A stretch of 64,000 bases of DNA from Planctomycetota bacterium (GCA_016872725.1 VGZC01000033.1:1-64000); one strand, 5' to 3'. Shown: positions 10,164 through 19,539, counted from the first letter of the stretch. The notes: generated by a model not told the origin, from the letters alone. Program-made: numbers and translations.

Positions 10164-12713
10164 ATGCCCCGACACGGCCGAACGACGACAATCCCCGAGC
10201 CATCCGCTCCGAGTCCGGTTCGGCGAAGGAGCCCGCGTTGGGCCATGGTTCTTGTCGCGGCGGCTTTGTTGTCGCTCGCGGCGGTCTTCGCCGACTGGTG
10301 GATCGCAATGCCCGATTCCGCGGCGCCGCGTTACGTCGGCGGCGGAACGTGCGTCGAATGCCACGCCGAGCAGGCCGAAGCCTGGGCCGGCTCGCATCAC
10401 GACATGGCGATGCGCGTGGCCGATCCCGAAACGGTGCTCGGCGATTTCAACGACGCCGAACTGGTTCATCACGGCATGACGTCGCGCATGTTCCGGCGCG
10501 ACGGCAAGTTCATGGTGCATACCGAGGGCCCCGATGGGAAACCGGCCGACTTCGAAGTGAAGTACACGTTCGGCTTCGATCCGCTCCAACAGTATCTTGT
10601 CGAATTCGACGCGCCGGATGACCGGGACGGGAACACGGTCGGCCGGCTCCAGACGCTGCGCGTTTCCTGGGACACCAAAGCGCGGCGCTGGTTCTATCTC
10701 GCGCCGCCGGACGTATCGGAAAAACTCGCCCCGACCGATGATCTGCACTGGACGGGCATCGCGCAGCGCTGGAACAACATGTGCGCCGACTGCCACTCGA
10801 CCAATCTGCGTAAGAACTACGATCCCGATTCGGGAACGTACCGCACGACGTTCACCGACATCAATGTCGGTTGCGAGGCGTGCCATGGTCCGGGCAGCGC
10901 GCACGTCGAACTGGCGCGGGCGACATCGCTGTTTTGGGATCGCAAGCGAGGATACGGTTTGCCTTCGATCGGCGGTTCGGATTCGCGAGCCGAGATCGAG
11001 ACGTGCGGGCCGTGCCATTCGCGGCGTCGGGTGCTCGATCCCGATTTTCGCGGCGGGCGCGGCTACTTCGACCATTTCGGAACGGAATTGCCGACCGACG
11101 CGACCTACTTTGCCGACGGCCAGATCCTCGACGAAGTCTACGTGATGGGCAGTTTCCTGCAGAGCAAGATGTACCACCGAGGCATCCGGTGCTCCGATTG
11201 CCATGATCCGCACTCGGCGCGGCTCAAGCACGAAGGCAACGCCGTGTGCACGTCGTGCCATCAGCATCCGGCGGCGAAGTACGATTCGCCGAGCCACCAT
11301 CACCATCGGCCCGGCTCGCCGGGCGCGTCGTGCGTGGAATGCCACATGCCCGAGACGACGTACATGGACGTCGATCCCCGCCGCGACCACAGCCTTCGCA
11401 TTCCGCGTCCCGATCTTTCGGTGGCCCATGGCCTTCCAAACGCCTGTTCGCGATGCCATGTCCGATTCGGCGCCGAGCATCAGGGAGTTCCCGAAACGGC
11501 CGAGTCGCTCGCGCCTTCGGAGGCGAACCGTCCGTATCGGGATCTGGTCATCGCCGCGCGAACCGACGCGTCGACGCGGAGCGGCCTGCGGGCCGTGGAC
11601 GCGTGGTGCGCGTCGGCGACGCGCGCGTGGTTTCCGCGCCGGACGGGCGAACTTCGGCACTTCGGCGAACGGCTCGCGCCCGCTTGGCGCGGCGAACCGG
11701 ATGCCCGCGACGGAGTGCTCGAAGTATGCCGGCAAATGAACTACCCGGCGATCCTCCGCGCGGCGGGCTGGCAGTGGATCAGCCAATTCCCATCCGAGTC
11801 GACCCTCGATGCGGCTCGGGACGCGGTGCGCGACGCCGATCCGCTGGTCCGCGCGGCCGCCGTGCGCGTCGTCGAGTCGTGGATACCGGCGCGGGAGGAC
11901 CTGGATGGAATGGCGCCGGAACAGCGCGCGGCGGTGGCCGAGGACGTGGCGAAACGGATCGGTCCGTTCCTGGTCTGTCTGGACGATCCGGTCCGCCTGG
12001 TTCGGATCGATGCGGCGGCCGCGCTGAGCCACGTTCCGGGCGAACTCCTGCCCGCCGTGACGACCGGACCGCAACGCGAGAAACTCGCGCGTGCCAAAGG
12101 CGAGCTTCGAGCAAGCCTTCAGTTGAACAATGACCGCGCCGGCGCGCACGTGGCGCTCGGCGTGCTTCGGGAACAGGAGGGCGACGTCGAGCAGGCGGCC
12201 GAGGCGTACCGCCGGGCGATCCGAGTCGAACCTCGGGCGGCCGGACCGCGCAGCAATCTGGCGGCCCTTCGCGAACGTGAAGCCGCGGCCCTTCGGTCCC
12301 GCCCGCGCCAAGCCGCGGCGATGGGTGATCAACGCGCGGCGGAACAAATGTCCGCGGACTTGGCGGCGCGGGACCAGGAGATCGCCGACCTGAGGCGCGA
12401 GGAACTGGAACTCCTCCGGCGCGACGCGGGCCTGGCGCCCGAGCACGCGGAAATCCAGTATCGGTTCGGCTTGGCCCTTTACCTCAACAACGCGCTCCCC
12501 GAAGCGGCGGCCGTCCTGCGCCGTGCCCAGGAACTTGATCCTCGATCTCCCCGTTACCTCCTCACGCTCGCCTTGCTCCATCAGAAGCTCGAACAATTCG
12601 ACGAGGCGATCGGTTACGCGAACCGTTTGATCGAATTGGTTCCGAATGACCCCGGCCATCGGCAGTTGCTGGACACGTTGCGCCGGCAGCGCGAAACGGC
12701 TCGGCCAAGATGA
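10164..12713 (+). CDS. Multihaem (eight CxxCH) cytochrome c with HEAT-like and TPR repeats
   Basis: An 849-residue protein with an N-terminal signal anchor (about residues 25-45) and eight CxxCH haem sites in the first half: CVECH, CADCH, CEACH, CGPCH, CSDCH, CTSCH, CVECH and CSRCH. After the haem region come HEAT-like segments (about 520-630) and TPR units (about 650-840) such as GAHVALGVLREQEGDVEQAA. This matches the planctomycete tetratricopeptide multihaem family, thought to act in periplasmic electron transfer, some members resembling nitrite reductase or hydroxylamine oxidoreductase. Eight haems recall the octahaem group, but without a structural comparison no reaction can be assigned. 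It starts 41 bases after valS; no clear ribosome site was seen. Confidence 0.85.
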   Translation: MPRHGRTTTIPEPSAPSPVRRRSPRWAMVLVAAALLSLAAVFADWWIAMPDSAAPRYVGGGTCVECHAEQAEAWAGSHHDMAMRVADPETVLGDFNDAELVHHGMTSRMFRRDGKFMVHTEGPDGKPADFEVKYTFGFDPLQQYLVEFDAPDDRDGNTVGRLQTLRVSWDTKARRWFYLAPPDVSEKLAPTDDLHWTGIAQRWNNMCADCHSTNLRKNYDPDSGTYRTTFTDINVGCEACHGPGSAHVELARATSLFWDRKRGYGLPSIGGSDSRAEIETCGPCHSRRRVLDPDFRGGRGYFDHFGTELPTDATYFADGQILDEVYVMGSFLQSKMYHRGIRCSDCHDPHSARLKHEGNAVCTSCHQHPAAKYDSPSHHHHRPGSPGASCVECHMPETTYMDVDPRRDHSLRIPRPDLSVAHGLPNACSRCHVRFGAEHQGVPETAESLAPSEANRPYRDLVIAARTDASTRSGLRAVDAWCASATRAWFPRRTGELRHFGERLAPAWRGEPDARDGVLEVCRQMNYPAILRAAGWQWISQFPSESTLDAARDAVRDADPLVRAAAVRVVESWIPAREDLDGMAPEQRAAVAEDVAKRIGPFLVCLDDPVRLVRIDAAAALSHVPGELLPAVTTGPQREKLARAKGELRASLQLNNDRAGAHVALGVLREQEGDVEQAAEAYRRAIRVEPRAAGPRSNLAALREREAAALRSRPRQAAAMGDQRAAEQMSADLAARDQEIADLRREELELLRRDAGLAPEHAEIQYRFGLALYLNNALPEAAAVLRRAQELDPRSPRYLLTLALLHQKLEQFDEAIGYANRLIELVPNDPGHRQLLDTLRRQRETARPR

Positions 12714-12844
12714 TCCCGTCGGGGCACACCGATCGTGTCCGGTCCGGACGATCCTCGCCTTTTCCCGCGCGTTCGCATCGGCCACAATGGGCGAACCGTC
12801 GCACGCCGCTCGGCTCGCCCTTGTCCGCGATTCGGGGACAGCCC

Positions 12845-13294
12845 ATGGACCCATCCCCGCCGATGACCAAGGCCCTTTCCCGAGGAAAATCAAAATCCGC
12901 CGTCGGGGGTGAGGGCTGTCTGCGCGTCTTTTGCGCGATCTTCCTGATCGTCGAGCTCGTTGCGACTCTCTTCTGGAACGGCATCGTAGCCGTGTTCCTG
13001 TTTCAGGTGCTCGGCGGATTCCATCGAGGACGTCCCGAGTGGTTCCTGACGATCTTCCTGATTCCGTTCCTGTTGGTCGGCCTGGCGCTGATCGCCGATC
13101 GCGAAGCGGGTCCGCTCGCGGATCGCGTGATGCCCTGTTTGTGTCACTCGACGCCTCGCGGCGTTCGCCCCGAGCCGCCGATCGGCGAACGCGTCAGACG
13201 GCGACGGGCGCGGCGATGTGTGGATGCGGATCATACGCGTCCAGACGGAAGTCCTCGTACGCGAAGTCGAAGATCGATCGGACGTCCGAGTTGA
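12845..13294 (+). CDS. Small membrane protein, possibly a truncated remnant
   Basis: A frame of about 149 residues from ATG 12845 has two clear membrane segments ([19 protein letters not shown] and [19 protein letters not shown]). After about residue 90 the sequence turns into arginine-rich noise and overlaps the 3' end of the convergent thyA by 101 bases. The first half reads like a real protein, the second does not. I infer a gene that has lost its true C-terminus by frameshift or deletion. Not recognised as a family; some similarity in feel to planctomycete DUF3592-type membrane proteins, unproven. Confidence 0.4.
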   Translation: MDPSPPMTKALSRGKSKSAVGGEGCLRVFCAIFLIVELVATLFWNGIVAVFLFQVLGGFHRGRPEWFLTIFLIPFLLVGLALIADREAGPLADRVMPCLCHSTPRGVRPEPPIGERVRRRRARRCVDADHTRPDGSPRTRSRRSIGRPS

Positions 13295-13988
13295 TCCACA
13301 TCGCGGGAAGCGGCCGGGGATCGCGAGTGAGCTGCAATCGGGCCTGCTCGACGTGGTTCGCGTACAAATGGGCGTCGCCGAACGTATGGATGAACTCGCC
13401 CAATTCCAAGCCGGTCACGCGCGCGACCATCATGGTCAAGAGGGCGTATGACGCGATGTTGAACGGAACGCCCAGGAAGACATCGGCGCTGCGCTGGTAC
13501 ATCTGGCACGAAAGACGGCCGTCCGCGACATAGAACTGGAAGAGCAGATGGCACGGAGGCAGGGCCATTCTCGGGACGTCCCCGACATTCCACGCGCTGA
13601 CGATGAGCCGCCTTGAATCGGGATTCGTCCGGATCTGATCCACGACTTCGGCGATCTGATCGACATGGCCTCCGTCCGAGGTCGGCCAATGCCTCCATTG
13701 CCGGCCGTAGACCGGACCCAGCTCGCCGTCCGCGTCCGCCCACTCATTCCAAATCGTGACGCCCCGCTCGTTCAGCGAGCGAACGTTGGTTTCACCCCGC
13801 AGGAACCAAAGCAGTTCGTGGATGATCGACCGCACATGGAGTTTCTTGGTCGTCAGCAGGGGAAATCCCGCCGCGAGGTCGAACCGGACCTGCCGGCCGA
13901 AGACGCTCATCGTCCCCGTTCCCGTACGATCGCACTTTCGGACGCCGTGGTCCAGGATGTCTTGAAGAAGGTCCAGGTACTGTCGCAT
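13194..13988 (-). CDS. thyA: Thymidylate synthase
   Basis: A 264-residue enzyme that methylates dUMP to dTMP with methylenetetrahydrofolate. The active-site cysteine is in [13 protein letters not shown], and the dUMP and folate sites are seen in [19 protein letters not shown] and [12 protein letters not shown]. The length equals that of the classic bacterial enzyme. It begins 18 bases after the methyltransferase stop and so closes an operon of permease, methyltransferase and thyA. A GAGGGG lies shortly before the ATG. Confidence 0.97.
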   Translation of the reverse strand: MRQYLDLLQDILDHGVRKCDRTGTGTMSVFGRQVRFDLAAGFPLLTTKKLHVRSIIHELLWFLRGETNVRSLNERGVTIWNEWADADGELGPVYGRQWRHWPTSDGGHVDQIAEVVDQIRTNPDSRRLIVSAWNVGDVPRMALPPCHLLFQFYVADGRLSCQMYQRSADVFLGVPFNIASYALLTMMVARVTGLELGEFIHTFGDAHLYANHVEQARLQLTRDPRPLPAMWINSDVRSIFDFAYEDFRLDAYDPHPHIAAPVAV

Positions 13989-14006
13989 GGAAGGACCCCT
14001 CGATGG

Positions 14007-14672
14007 TCACATGCCCTTGATTGCCGACCACGTCCAGTGGCGATCGCTCGTAGGTTCGACCGACTCGGACGGGTAACCGAGTGAATGGACGCGTTCGCGG
14101 ATTTCGGGGAGCGTGAGGGCGGCGCGGAGCGAGGCGGCGAACAGGGCGCGGCCTTCCGCGCATTCCGACCCGGCATGCAGCGCGACAAGCTCGGCGAGCT
14201 CCCGTTCGGTGTCGGGACGCGACAAGTCGCGGAAGAAGAGGCGCGCGCCCGGCGCCGCGACGCGCGACGCCTCGGCGAGCACGTCGCGCGGTTCGGGCAC
14301 ATGATGGAGGATGCTGTTCGAAACCACATGCGCGAACATCCCGTCCGCGAAAGGCAGACGCTTCGCATCGACATGCGCGAGCGCGACGCGGTCCCGCATG
14401 CCGCTCGCCTCGACATGGTATCGGGCGATCTCGAGCATGGCGATCGACAGGTCCACCGCCATTACGCGGCAGTGTTCGGTCCGGCGGCAAAGCAGAACGG
14501 GAATCCTCGCCGTGCCGGTCCCCAAGTCGAGCAGATCGCCTTGGACGTCGCCGAGCGCCAGCAAGTCGTCGACGAAACGCGTGTTGACCCGTTCGTGGTC
14601 CATCGCATCGTACGCGGACGCGTCGTCCGGCGTGTCCATGACCTCGGGTTCCCGTTCGCGGGGAATGGGCAT
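14007..14672 (-). CDS. SAM-dependent class I methyltransferase
   Basis: A 221-residue protein with the SAM-binding motif I LLDLGTGTARIPVLL near residue 47, motif II acidic VMAVDLS, and a motif IV region (FAHVVSNSILHHVPEP) typical of the UbiE/COQ5-like group (Methyltransf_11/25). The ATG at 14672 shares its A with the stop of the permease gene (TGATG), which implies translational coupling. A long upstream extension of the frame is antisense to nothing useful and overlaps the permease, so it is rejected. The substrate is unknown; the position between a nucleobase-type permease and thyA is suggestive but not decisive. Confidence 0.85.
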   Translation of the reverse strand: MPIPREREPEVMDTPDDASAYDAMDHERVNTRFVDDLLALGDVQGDLLDLGTGTARIPVLLCRRTEHCRVMAVDLSIAMLEIARYHVEASGMRDRVALAHVDAKRLPFADGMFAHVVSNSILHHVPEPRDVLAEASRVAAPGARLFFRDLSRPDTERELAELVALHAGSECAEGRALFAASLRAALTLPEIRERVHSLGYPSESVEPTSDRHWTWSAIKGM

Positions 14673-16321
14673 CACACGACCTTTCCGTGCGTCAAGGCGC
14701 CGTCGGTCTCGCGAGGGGACTCTTCGCCCGCTTGGTCGCAAGGCACCGGTTCGGCCCATCTCGACCAGACGACGAGCAGCACGGACGACGCCAGGTAGGC
14801 GCCCGCGTACTGGGCGACGAGATCGCGATCGTGGGGTGCGAGGGTCCAGGGCCAGAATAGGGCGCCGCCGGGCAGCGGCGAGTGGATCACGCCGAACGCC
14901 GCGCACGCCGCGGCGATCGCGAAACATGCCGACGCTCGAACTAGTCGCCGGTCCACGATGGCCGCGAGGCTCGATGCCCACAGCAGACTGGTCACGATAA
15001 AGCCGTTCGAAAGGAGTTCGACCGTTTCGAGTTGCCGGCGCAGCGCGGGATCGGTCAGGTCGCCGATGGACCGGCCCAGGTTGCCGAGCACCTGGTTGGC
15101 GAAATTGCCTCCGAGGAACGCGAGCGCGGGCACGCAGGCCAGGGCGACCGCCGTGTAATGCCGCCGAGGCACCGCGTGGAAGCTCTGCGCCGTGATTTCG
15201 AGCCCGACGAAGATGAGGATCGGAAAAACGGTCGGTTTCGGAATCCACTGGTACAGATATCCGAAGTAGCCGAGGACACCGGCCGATCCGATGAAAAGGG
15301 CGGTCGCCAGCGTGTACGCCGAACGACCGCCCATCGCCTTGTACGCGGGATGTCCGATGTACGGCGTCGTCTGAATGACGCCGCCGCAGAACCCGGCGAC
15401 CAGCGTGGCGAACGCCTCGACGCCGATCACGGGGCCGGTCGGAAAACCATCGCCGACCGCCGCGGCGCTCTCCGTGCAGTCGATGCCCCCCACGACGGTC
15501 GCGAGCGCGAACGGCAGGACGACCGGCAGGTAGGCGAGCGCGTCCCCCATCGCCGACCACCAGCCGAAGGCGAACGCTTCGAGCCATTCCGAGGGAAACA
15601 GCGCGTCGCGCGGCTCGAAGCCCGGCGATTCCATTTCAGGCGCCCACCCGGCCGCGCGCATCGCGTAGTACATTCCGCAGCCGACGAGGAGCGCCGCGGC
15701 CGCGCCCGGTATCCGAAGGGGGAAACGAATCCGCGCGACAAGCGTTGTCAGGATGACGGCGAGCGACGTCATGCCGATGATCGGCATGCTGAGGATCTCG
15801 AGGAGCGGCAGGAAACTGATGAGGACGAGCGCGATGGCGGCGAGCGATCCCAAGAGGCCGGCGCGTGGAACATGCCGGCGAACCGAACCCGCGCCCAGCG
15901 CGCAGAGCATCTTGAACAGGCCGCTCAAGACGATCGAACAAATGCCGATGTGCCAGGCGTAGGTCGCCGCCGCGATCGGATCGAGTCCGCGCGCTTCGGC
16001 GGATTGGAACGCTGGACCTAACACGAAGAACACCATGCCGAACGTGCTCGGCGTGTCCAAGCCGAGCGGCATGGCCGTGACGTCGTCGCGACCCGTCCGA
16101 CGCGCCAAACGCAACGCCATGATGAAGAACAGCAGATCGCCGACCAATACGCCGATCGCCGTGCCCGGTACCATCGTCCGAACGCAAAAATCGGCTGGAA
16201 ACTTGTAGACGGCGGAGAGGAGCCCCACCGCCAGCAGCAAATCGGCGATGTTGTCTAACATCAATCCAAAAAAGGCGTTAACGTCGCCTGTGGACGCCCA
16301 TTTTGGAATTGGTCGCGGCAC
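14672..16321 (-). CDS. NCS2/xanthine-uracil-type membrane permease
   Basis: A 549-residue membrane protein with at least ten hydrophobic segments, among them LMLDNIADLLLAVGLLSAVY, LLGSLAAIALVLISFLPLLE and ALATVVGGIDCTESAAAVG. The GIDCTESAAAVG stretch resembles the conserved substrate-site region of NCS2 nucleobase transporters (AzgA-like), and SAYTLATALFIGSAG follows. The GTG at 16321 is chosen because GGAG lies seven bases upstream. The alternative TTG at 16393 is itself the -35 box of a good promoter, so it cannot be the start. First gene of an operon with a methyltransferase and thyA. Substrate likely a nucleobase or related anion. Confidence 0.75.
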   Translation of the reverse strand: MPRPIPKWASTGDVNAFFGLMLDNIADLLLAVGLLSAVYKFPADFCVRTMVPGTAIGVLVGDLLFFIMALRLARRTGRDDVTAMPLGLDTPSTFGMVFFVLGPAFQSAEARGLDPIAAATYAWHIGICSIVLSGLFKMLCALGAGSVRRHVPRAGLLGSLAAIALVLISFLPLLEILSMPIIGMTSLAVILTTLVARIRFPLRIPGAAAALLVGCGMYYAMRAAGWAPEMESPGFEPRDALFPSEWLEAFAFGWWSAMGDALAYLPVVLPFALATVVGGIDCTESAAAVGDGFPTGPVIGVEAFATLVAGFCGGVIQTTPYIGHPAYKAMGGRSAYTLATALFIGSAGVLGYFGYLYQWIPKPTVFPILIFVGLEITAQSFHAVPRRHYTAVALACVPALAFLGGNFANQVLGNLGRSIGDLTDPALRRQLETVELLSNGFIVTSLLWASSLAAIVDRRLVRASACFAIAAACAAFGVIHSPLPGGALFWPWTLAPHDRDLVAQYAGAYLASSVLLVVWSRWAEPVPCDQAGEESPRETDGALTHGKVV

Positions 16322-16364
16322 GAAACCACTCCGGGCATGCGGTTTGCAACGGATGGAAATCGTG

Positions 16365-16393
16365 AGTGTACGGTGAGCGGCGGGACCTGTCAA
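16365..16393 (-). promoter_or_regulatory. Promoter of the permease-methyltransferase-thyA operon
   Basis: On the minus strand TTGACA (16393-16388) is followed by a 17-base spacer and TACACT (16370-16365). Transcription would start near 16358, giving a leader of about 37 bases before the GTG at 16321. This site decides the start codon of the permease. Confidence 0.72.
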
Positions 16394-16405
16394 ACGACCT
16401 GTCCT

Positions 16406-16429
16406 CGGTCCGGTTCCGGACCGTTTTTT
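16406..16429 (+). terminator. Perfect palindrome with T-run between divergent genes
   Basis: CGGTCCGG (16406-16413) and CCGGACCG (16416-16423) form an 8-bp stem with a two-base gap, followed by six T (16424-16429) on the plus strand. It looks like an intrinsic terminator, but no plus-strand gene ends here. Since it lies between two divergent promoters and its T-run touches the -35 box of the sigma gene, it could instead be an operator. Confidence 0.5.
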
Positions 16430-16457
16430 GGCTCCCGCGGGCTTTTCGTGTTAGGAT
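16428..16457 (+). promoter_or_regulatory. Possible promoter of the ECF sigma gene
   Basis: TTGGCT at 16428-16433, an 18-base spacer and TAGGAT at 16452-16457, about 60 bases before the start of the sigma factor. It is a moderate match to the housekeeping consensus and overlaps the palindrome above. Confidence 0.4.
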
Positions 16458-16519
16458 GCGCGACGCGGTCCGAGCGGCCGTGAACCCTTCTCATCTTTTG
16501 ACGTAAAGAACGAGGATCT

Positions 16520-17176
16520 ATGGACGGTCCAACGGTGGATGACGTTCGGCTCGCGGTGCGGTTCCCCGCCGCGCCGTCGGAGGCGGAGGGCCTGCTGACA
16601 GACGAGCGGCTCATGATGAAATACGCGGCGACGCGGGATCGCGGGCTTTTCACGGAACTGGTCCGCCGATACGAGCGCGAATTGTACAACTATTTGTGCC
16701 GCTATTTGGGAGACACGCACTTGGCCGAGGACGTCTTTCAAACGACGTTCCTTCAGGTGCATCTCAAGCGGGATCAATATGACGGGGAACGCCGGTTCCG
16801 CCCCTGGCTCTACGCAATCGCCTATCACCAGGCGATCGATGCGCAGCGGCACGCGCGGCGCCGCCGCATGGTCAGTATCGATCGATCCAGTGCGGCGTCC
16901 GAACTCTCGGGCGATACGGTGAAACTCGCCGATCTGCTTGTGACCGAGGGGGAGGATCCGGCGGTTCAGGTTGTCGATCGGGAGGACGGCGAACGCGTCC
17001 GACGCGCCCTGCAGACCCTCACCGATCCGATGCGAAGCGTTGTCCACCTCGTTTACTATCAGGGGCTCAAATACCGGGAAGCCGCGGACATCCTGTCGAT
17101 TCCCGTCGGCACCGTGAAGAGCCGATTGAATGCCGCGATCGCCCGATTGACCGAGTATTGGAACGGGAAAGAGTAG
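16520..17176 (+). CDS. ECF-type RNA polymerase sigma factor
   Basis: A 218-residue sigma-70 family protein of the extracytoplasmic-function type. Region 2 is seen in FTELVRRYERELYNYLCRYLGDTHLAEDVFQTTFLQVH and WLYAIAYHQAIDAQRH, and region 4 in LKYREAADILSIPVGTVKSRL near the end. The N-terminus has about 45 extra residues before region 2. The start has a GAGGAT just upstream. The next gene begins with the base after its stop and encodes the matching anti-sigma factor, so the two are surely co-transcribed. Its regulon is unknown. Confidence 0.92.
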   Translation: MDGPTVDDVRLAVRFPAAPSEAEGLLTDERLMMKYAATRDRGLFTELVRRYERELYNYLCRYLGDTHLAEDVFQTTFLQVHLKRDQYDGERRFRPWLYAIAYHQAIDAQRHARRRRMVSIDRSSAASELSGDTVKLADLLVTEGEDPAVQVVDREDGERVRRALQTLTDPMRSVVHLVYYQGLKYREAADILSIPVGTVKSRLNAAIARLTEYWNGKE

Positions 17177-18289
17177 ATGAAGGCGCGTGACCGACTTCTC
17201 GGCTATCTGCTTGGCGCGCTGGATGCCGGCGAGCACGCGGAGGTCGAGCGCGCGTTGGCCGAGTCACCCGAATTGCGGGACGCGCTCGACGCATTGCGAA
17301 TCCACCTGGCGCCCCTCGATCAGGCGCGCGGCGAACACGAACCACCCAGCGGCCTGGTGGAACGGACTTGCGAACGCGTCGAGTGGGAGGAAGCACGGCG
17401 CGCCGATCCGACGGGGACGCCGGGCCCCCCCGAGGTTCCCGTCGCGCCCGCGACACGATGGGCATTCGCCTGGGATCGGCTCGCCCCAGGACGCCGCGCC
17501 ACGCTCGCCGACAGTCTCGTCGGCATCGGCGTTTGCCTCGCCGTCGCGATTCTTTTTTTTCCGGCTCTCCTTTCGAGCCGCGAGGCGGCGCGAAGGACGA
17601 TCTGCGAGGACCACCTGCGCCGCCTGGCCACCGCGTTGCATTTGTATGCCGAACAGTATGGAACGGCGCCGTATATTCCTCCGATCGGCAATCGGGCGAT
17701 CGCCGCCAACGTGCCGCTGACGCTGAGGGAACTCGAACTGCTCGGCTCTTCGGAGGATCTACTCTGTCCCGGCGCCGAACCCAGGCATCTGGACGAGGAT
17801 CTGCCGAAGGCGGACGACCTCGATCGCGCGACGGGCATTCTGCTGGGCTACCTGCAGCGGATCGCCGGAGGTCACTATGCCTATACGCTCGGAGTTCGCG
17901 ACGGCGAGCGGTACGGCCCCGCCTCGTTCGAAGCGCGCGCGTGGTTCGCCGTCGCGTCCGACGGCCCCTCGCCGCGCCTGCGCGGCCGCATGTCCGACCA
18001 TCACGGAGGCCGTGGTCTTAACGTGCTGTTCGAGGACGGCCACATCGCGTTCCTGAGGAATTGCCGACTCGCCGCGACCGGCGACGACGTGTTCCATAGC
18101 GCGGCCGGATTCGTCGAATGCGGACTCTCCAAACACGATTCATCACTGGGGCCGAGTCACGCTCACCCCTTGACGGCGCCCCTCCTCCAAACGTCCGCGC
18201 TTCCCGCCGCAAACCTGCTGCCCGTCGGAGGACTCGGCCGCCCCTCGCGCCCGATCGATTCCAGTCCGCTCGGTATCGATCCGCGATGA
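17177..18289 (+). CDS. Membrane anti-sigma factor fused to a DUF1559-like H-X-DG domain
   Basis: A 370-residue protein. Residues 1-80 form a helical acidic domain (LLGYLLGALDAGEHAEVERAL) of the anti-sigma type but without the zinc HxxxCxxC motif. A membrane segment follows at about 112-132. The outer part resembles the pilin-like DUF1559 family: REAARRTICEDHLRRLATAL after the membrane segment and HGGRGLNVLFEDGHI near residue 280, the H-X-DG motif. It therefore joins a sigma-binding domain inside the cell to an outer domain that may sense a signal. The last 50 residues are Pro/Leu-rich. It starts directly after the sigma stop (TAGATG). Confidence 0.75.
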   Translation: MKARDRLLGYLLGALDAGEHAEVERALAESPELRDALDALRIHLAPLDQARGEHEPPSGLVERTCERVEWEEARRADPTGTPGPPEVPVAPATRWAFAWDRLAPGRRATLADSLVGIGVCLAVAILFFPALLSSREAARRTICEDHLRRLATALHLYAEQYGTAPYIPPIGNRAIAANVPLTLRELELLGSSEDLLCPGAEPRHLDEDLPKADDLDRATGILLGYLQRIAGGHYAYTLGVRDGERYGPASFEARAWFAVASDGPSPRLRGRMSDHHGGRGLNVLFEDGHIAFLRNCRLAATGDDVFHSAAGFVECGLSKHDSSLGPSHAHPLTAPLLQTSALPAANLLPVGGLGRPSRPIDSSPLGIDPR

Positions 18290-18621
18290 CGGACAAGCGG
18301 GGAGGGAGCCGACGCCATCGGTATGGCCCGTCTCAAGCGGGCAGATGCCTCGAAATCCTCGCCCCTCTCGCCGCCGCGATTGCATCCAGGTCGATCTTCG
18401 GCAACATGCGTTGCCGATCGGCAACGGGCGGTCGGGGCGCGTGTGTCCCGCATGAAGAAGGCCTTGGATCGATAAGTTCATGACGAGTCACGGTTTCGCC
18501 ATGGCGATTCGCTTGTCGCGATCGTCCGCGGCGCGGGCCTTGCATTGGCGGAACGTCGGCCGAACGATCGGCGTTCGAGCGATTGCCAACGGTCTTCACC
18601 CGGAAGTGAGACGGATTCGCC
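18290..18621. other. Intergenic region without recognised features
   Basis: About 330 bases between the anti-sigma gene and the next plus-strand gene. I see no convincing gene, promoter, hairpin with T-run or repeat here. Confidence 0.5.
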
Positions 18622-19509
18622 ATGCATGTTCGCCATTTGATCGAACTCGCGGGATGGCTCGTAGACGAGTCCGATTCCGGAACCGTCCCCGCTTGCCGAC
18701 CAAGTCAAGAATGGAATCGCGGAGCGACATTCGATTACTGGATGCAGAGCCGGTGCCGGTTGGAGCGGTGGGGATACGCGATCCGCGCGTTCGACTCGCG
18801 GTTGGCGACCGATCCCGAGTCATGCGCCGAGGCTTGGCGCGGCGCGTGTCCGGTGTTTGAGGAGATCCTCGCGAGCGAAATGCTGACTCGCGTGGTGGCG
18901 GCACTCGACATCGCTCGGCAGGCGGAATCGGTTCGCGCCGGATCCACGATAGGACCTCGCACGGTCGCCATCGATCATGCCGACATGTCGAACCGTGTGT
19001 TGCGGAGATTGGTCGCCGCGCGGGGGGGGCCCGCGGACGTGCTCGAATCGTTGCACCGTTTGCGGCGCCGCGTGGAATACTGGACCGACCGGTTGATCGC
19101 GGCGATCGGCTGCGCCGGCGCGCTGCGCGGTACCGCGTTCGACTCCGACCGCGCGACGCGGTTCAGCGACGTGCCGCTGACCGACCAACCGTCGAACGGG
19201 AGCGGCGCGTGCCTCCGCGGAGTCCGCGACGCGCTGCGGGACGCTTTCGCGTGGCCGCAAAGTGCGCCGACGCCCCATGCGACGTCGAACCGCCGCATCG
19301 CGGCCGCCGTGCTGTCCGGGTGGGGACGTGGTCCGACCGAGGGACCATGGCCTCACGCCATTTGGCTCGAACACCTCTTCACGCAAGCGGCGGAAGCCGC
19401 AAAATGGGTTGACGACGCCCTCGAATGCGGCAACCGCCGCGCGGCGGCCGCATCGGAACAGGTTCGGTTCGACGGGCCGACCGCACTTCGAGGCCGACAC
19501 GTGCGCTGA
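18622..19509 (+). CDS. Conserved planctomycete-type protein of unknown function
   Basis: A 295-residue soluble protein beginning MHVRHLIELAGWLVDESD, with many tryptophans and aromatic clusters (FDYWMQSRCRLERWGYAIRAF) and a helical C-terminal half ending near WVDDALECGNRR. It has no signal peptide, no membrane segment and no catalytic motif I can name. The first 60 residues recall a family of planctomycete proteins of unknown role. An ATGCATG at the start allows two overlapping starts, the first in frame. It is convergent with the kinase gene, 30 bases away. Confidence 0.6.
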   Translation: MHVRHLIELAGWLVDESDSGTVPACRPSQEWNRGATFDYWMQSRCRLERWGYAIRAFDSRLATDPESCAEAWRGACPVFEEILASEMLTRVVAALDIARQAESVRAGSTIGPRTVAIDHADMSNRVLRRLVAARGGPADVLESLHRLRRRVEYWTDRLIAAIGCAGALRGTAFDSDRATRFSDVPLTDQPSNGSGACLRGVRDALRDAFAWPQSAPTPHATSNRRIAAAVLSGWGRGPTEGPWPHAIWLEHLFTQAAEAAKWVDDALECGNRRAAAASEQVRFDGPTALRGRHVR

Positions 19510-19539
19510 ACCGACGTTCGGCGGCGCACGCCGGACGGT

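Noticed and set aside
16322-16393. TTG at 16393 as start of the permease
   Set aside because: The TTG is part of TTGACA of a -35/-10 promoter pair, so it lies upstream of the transcript start.
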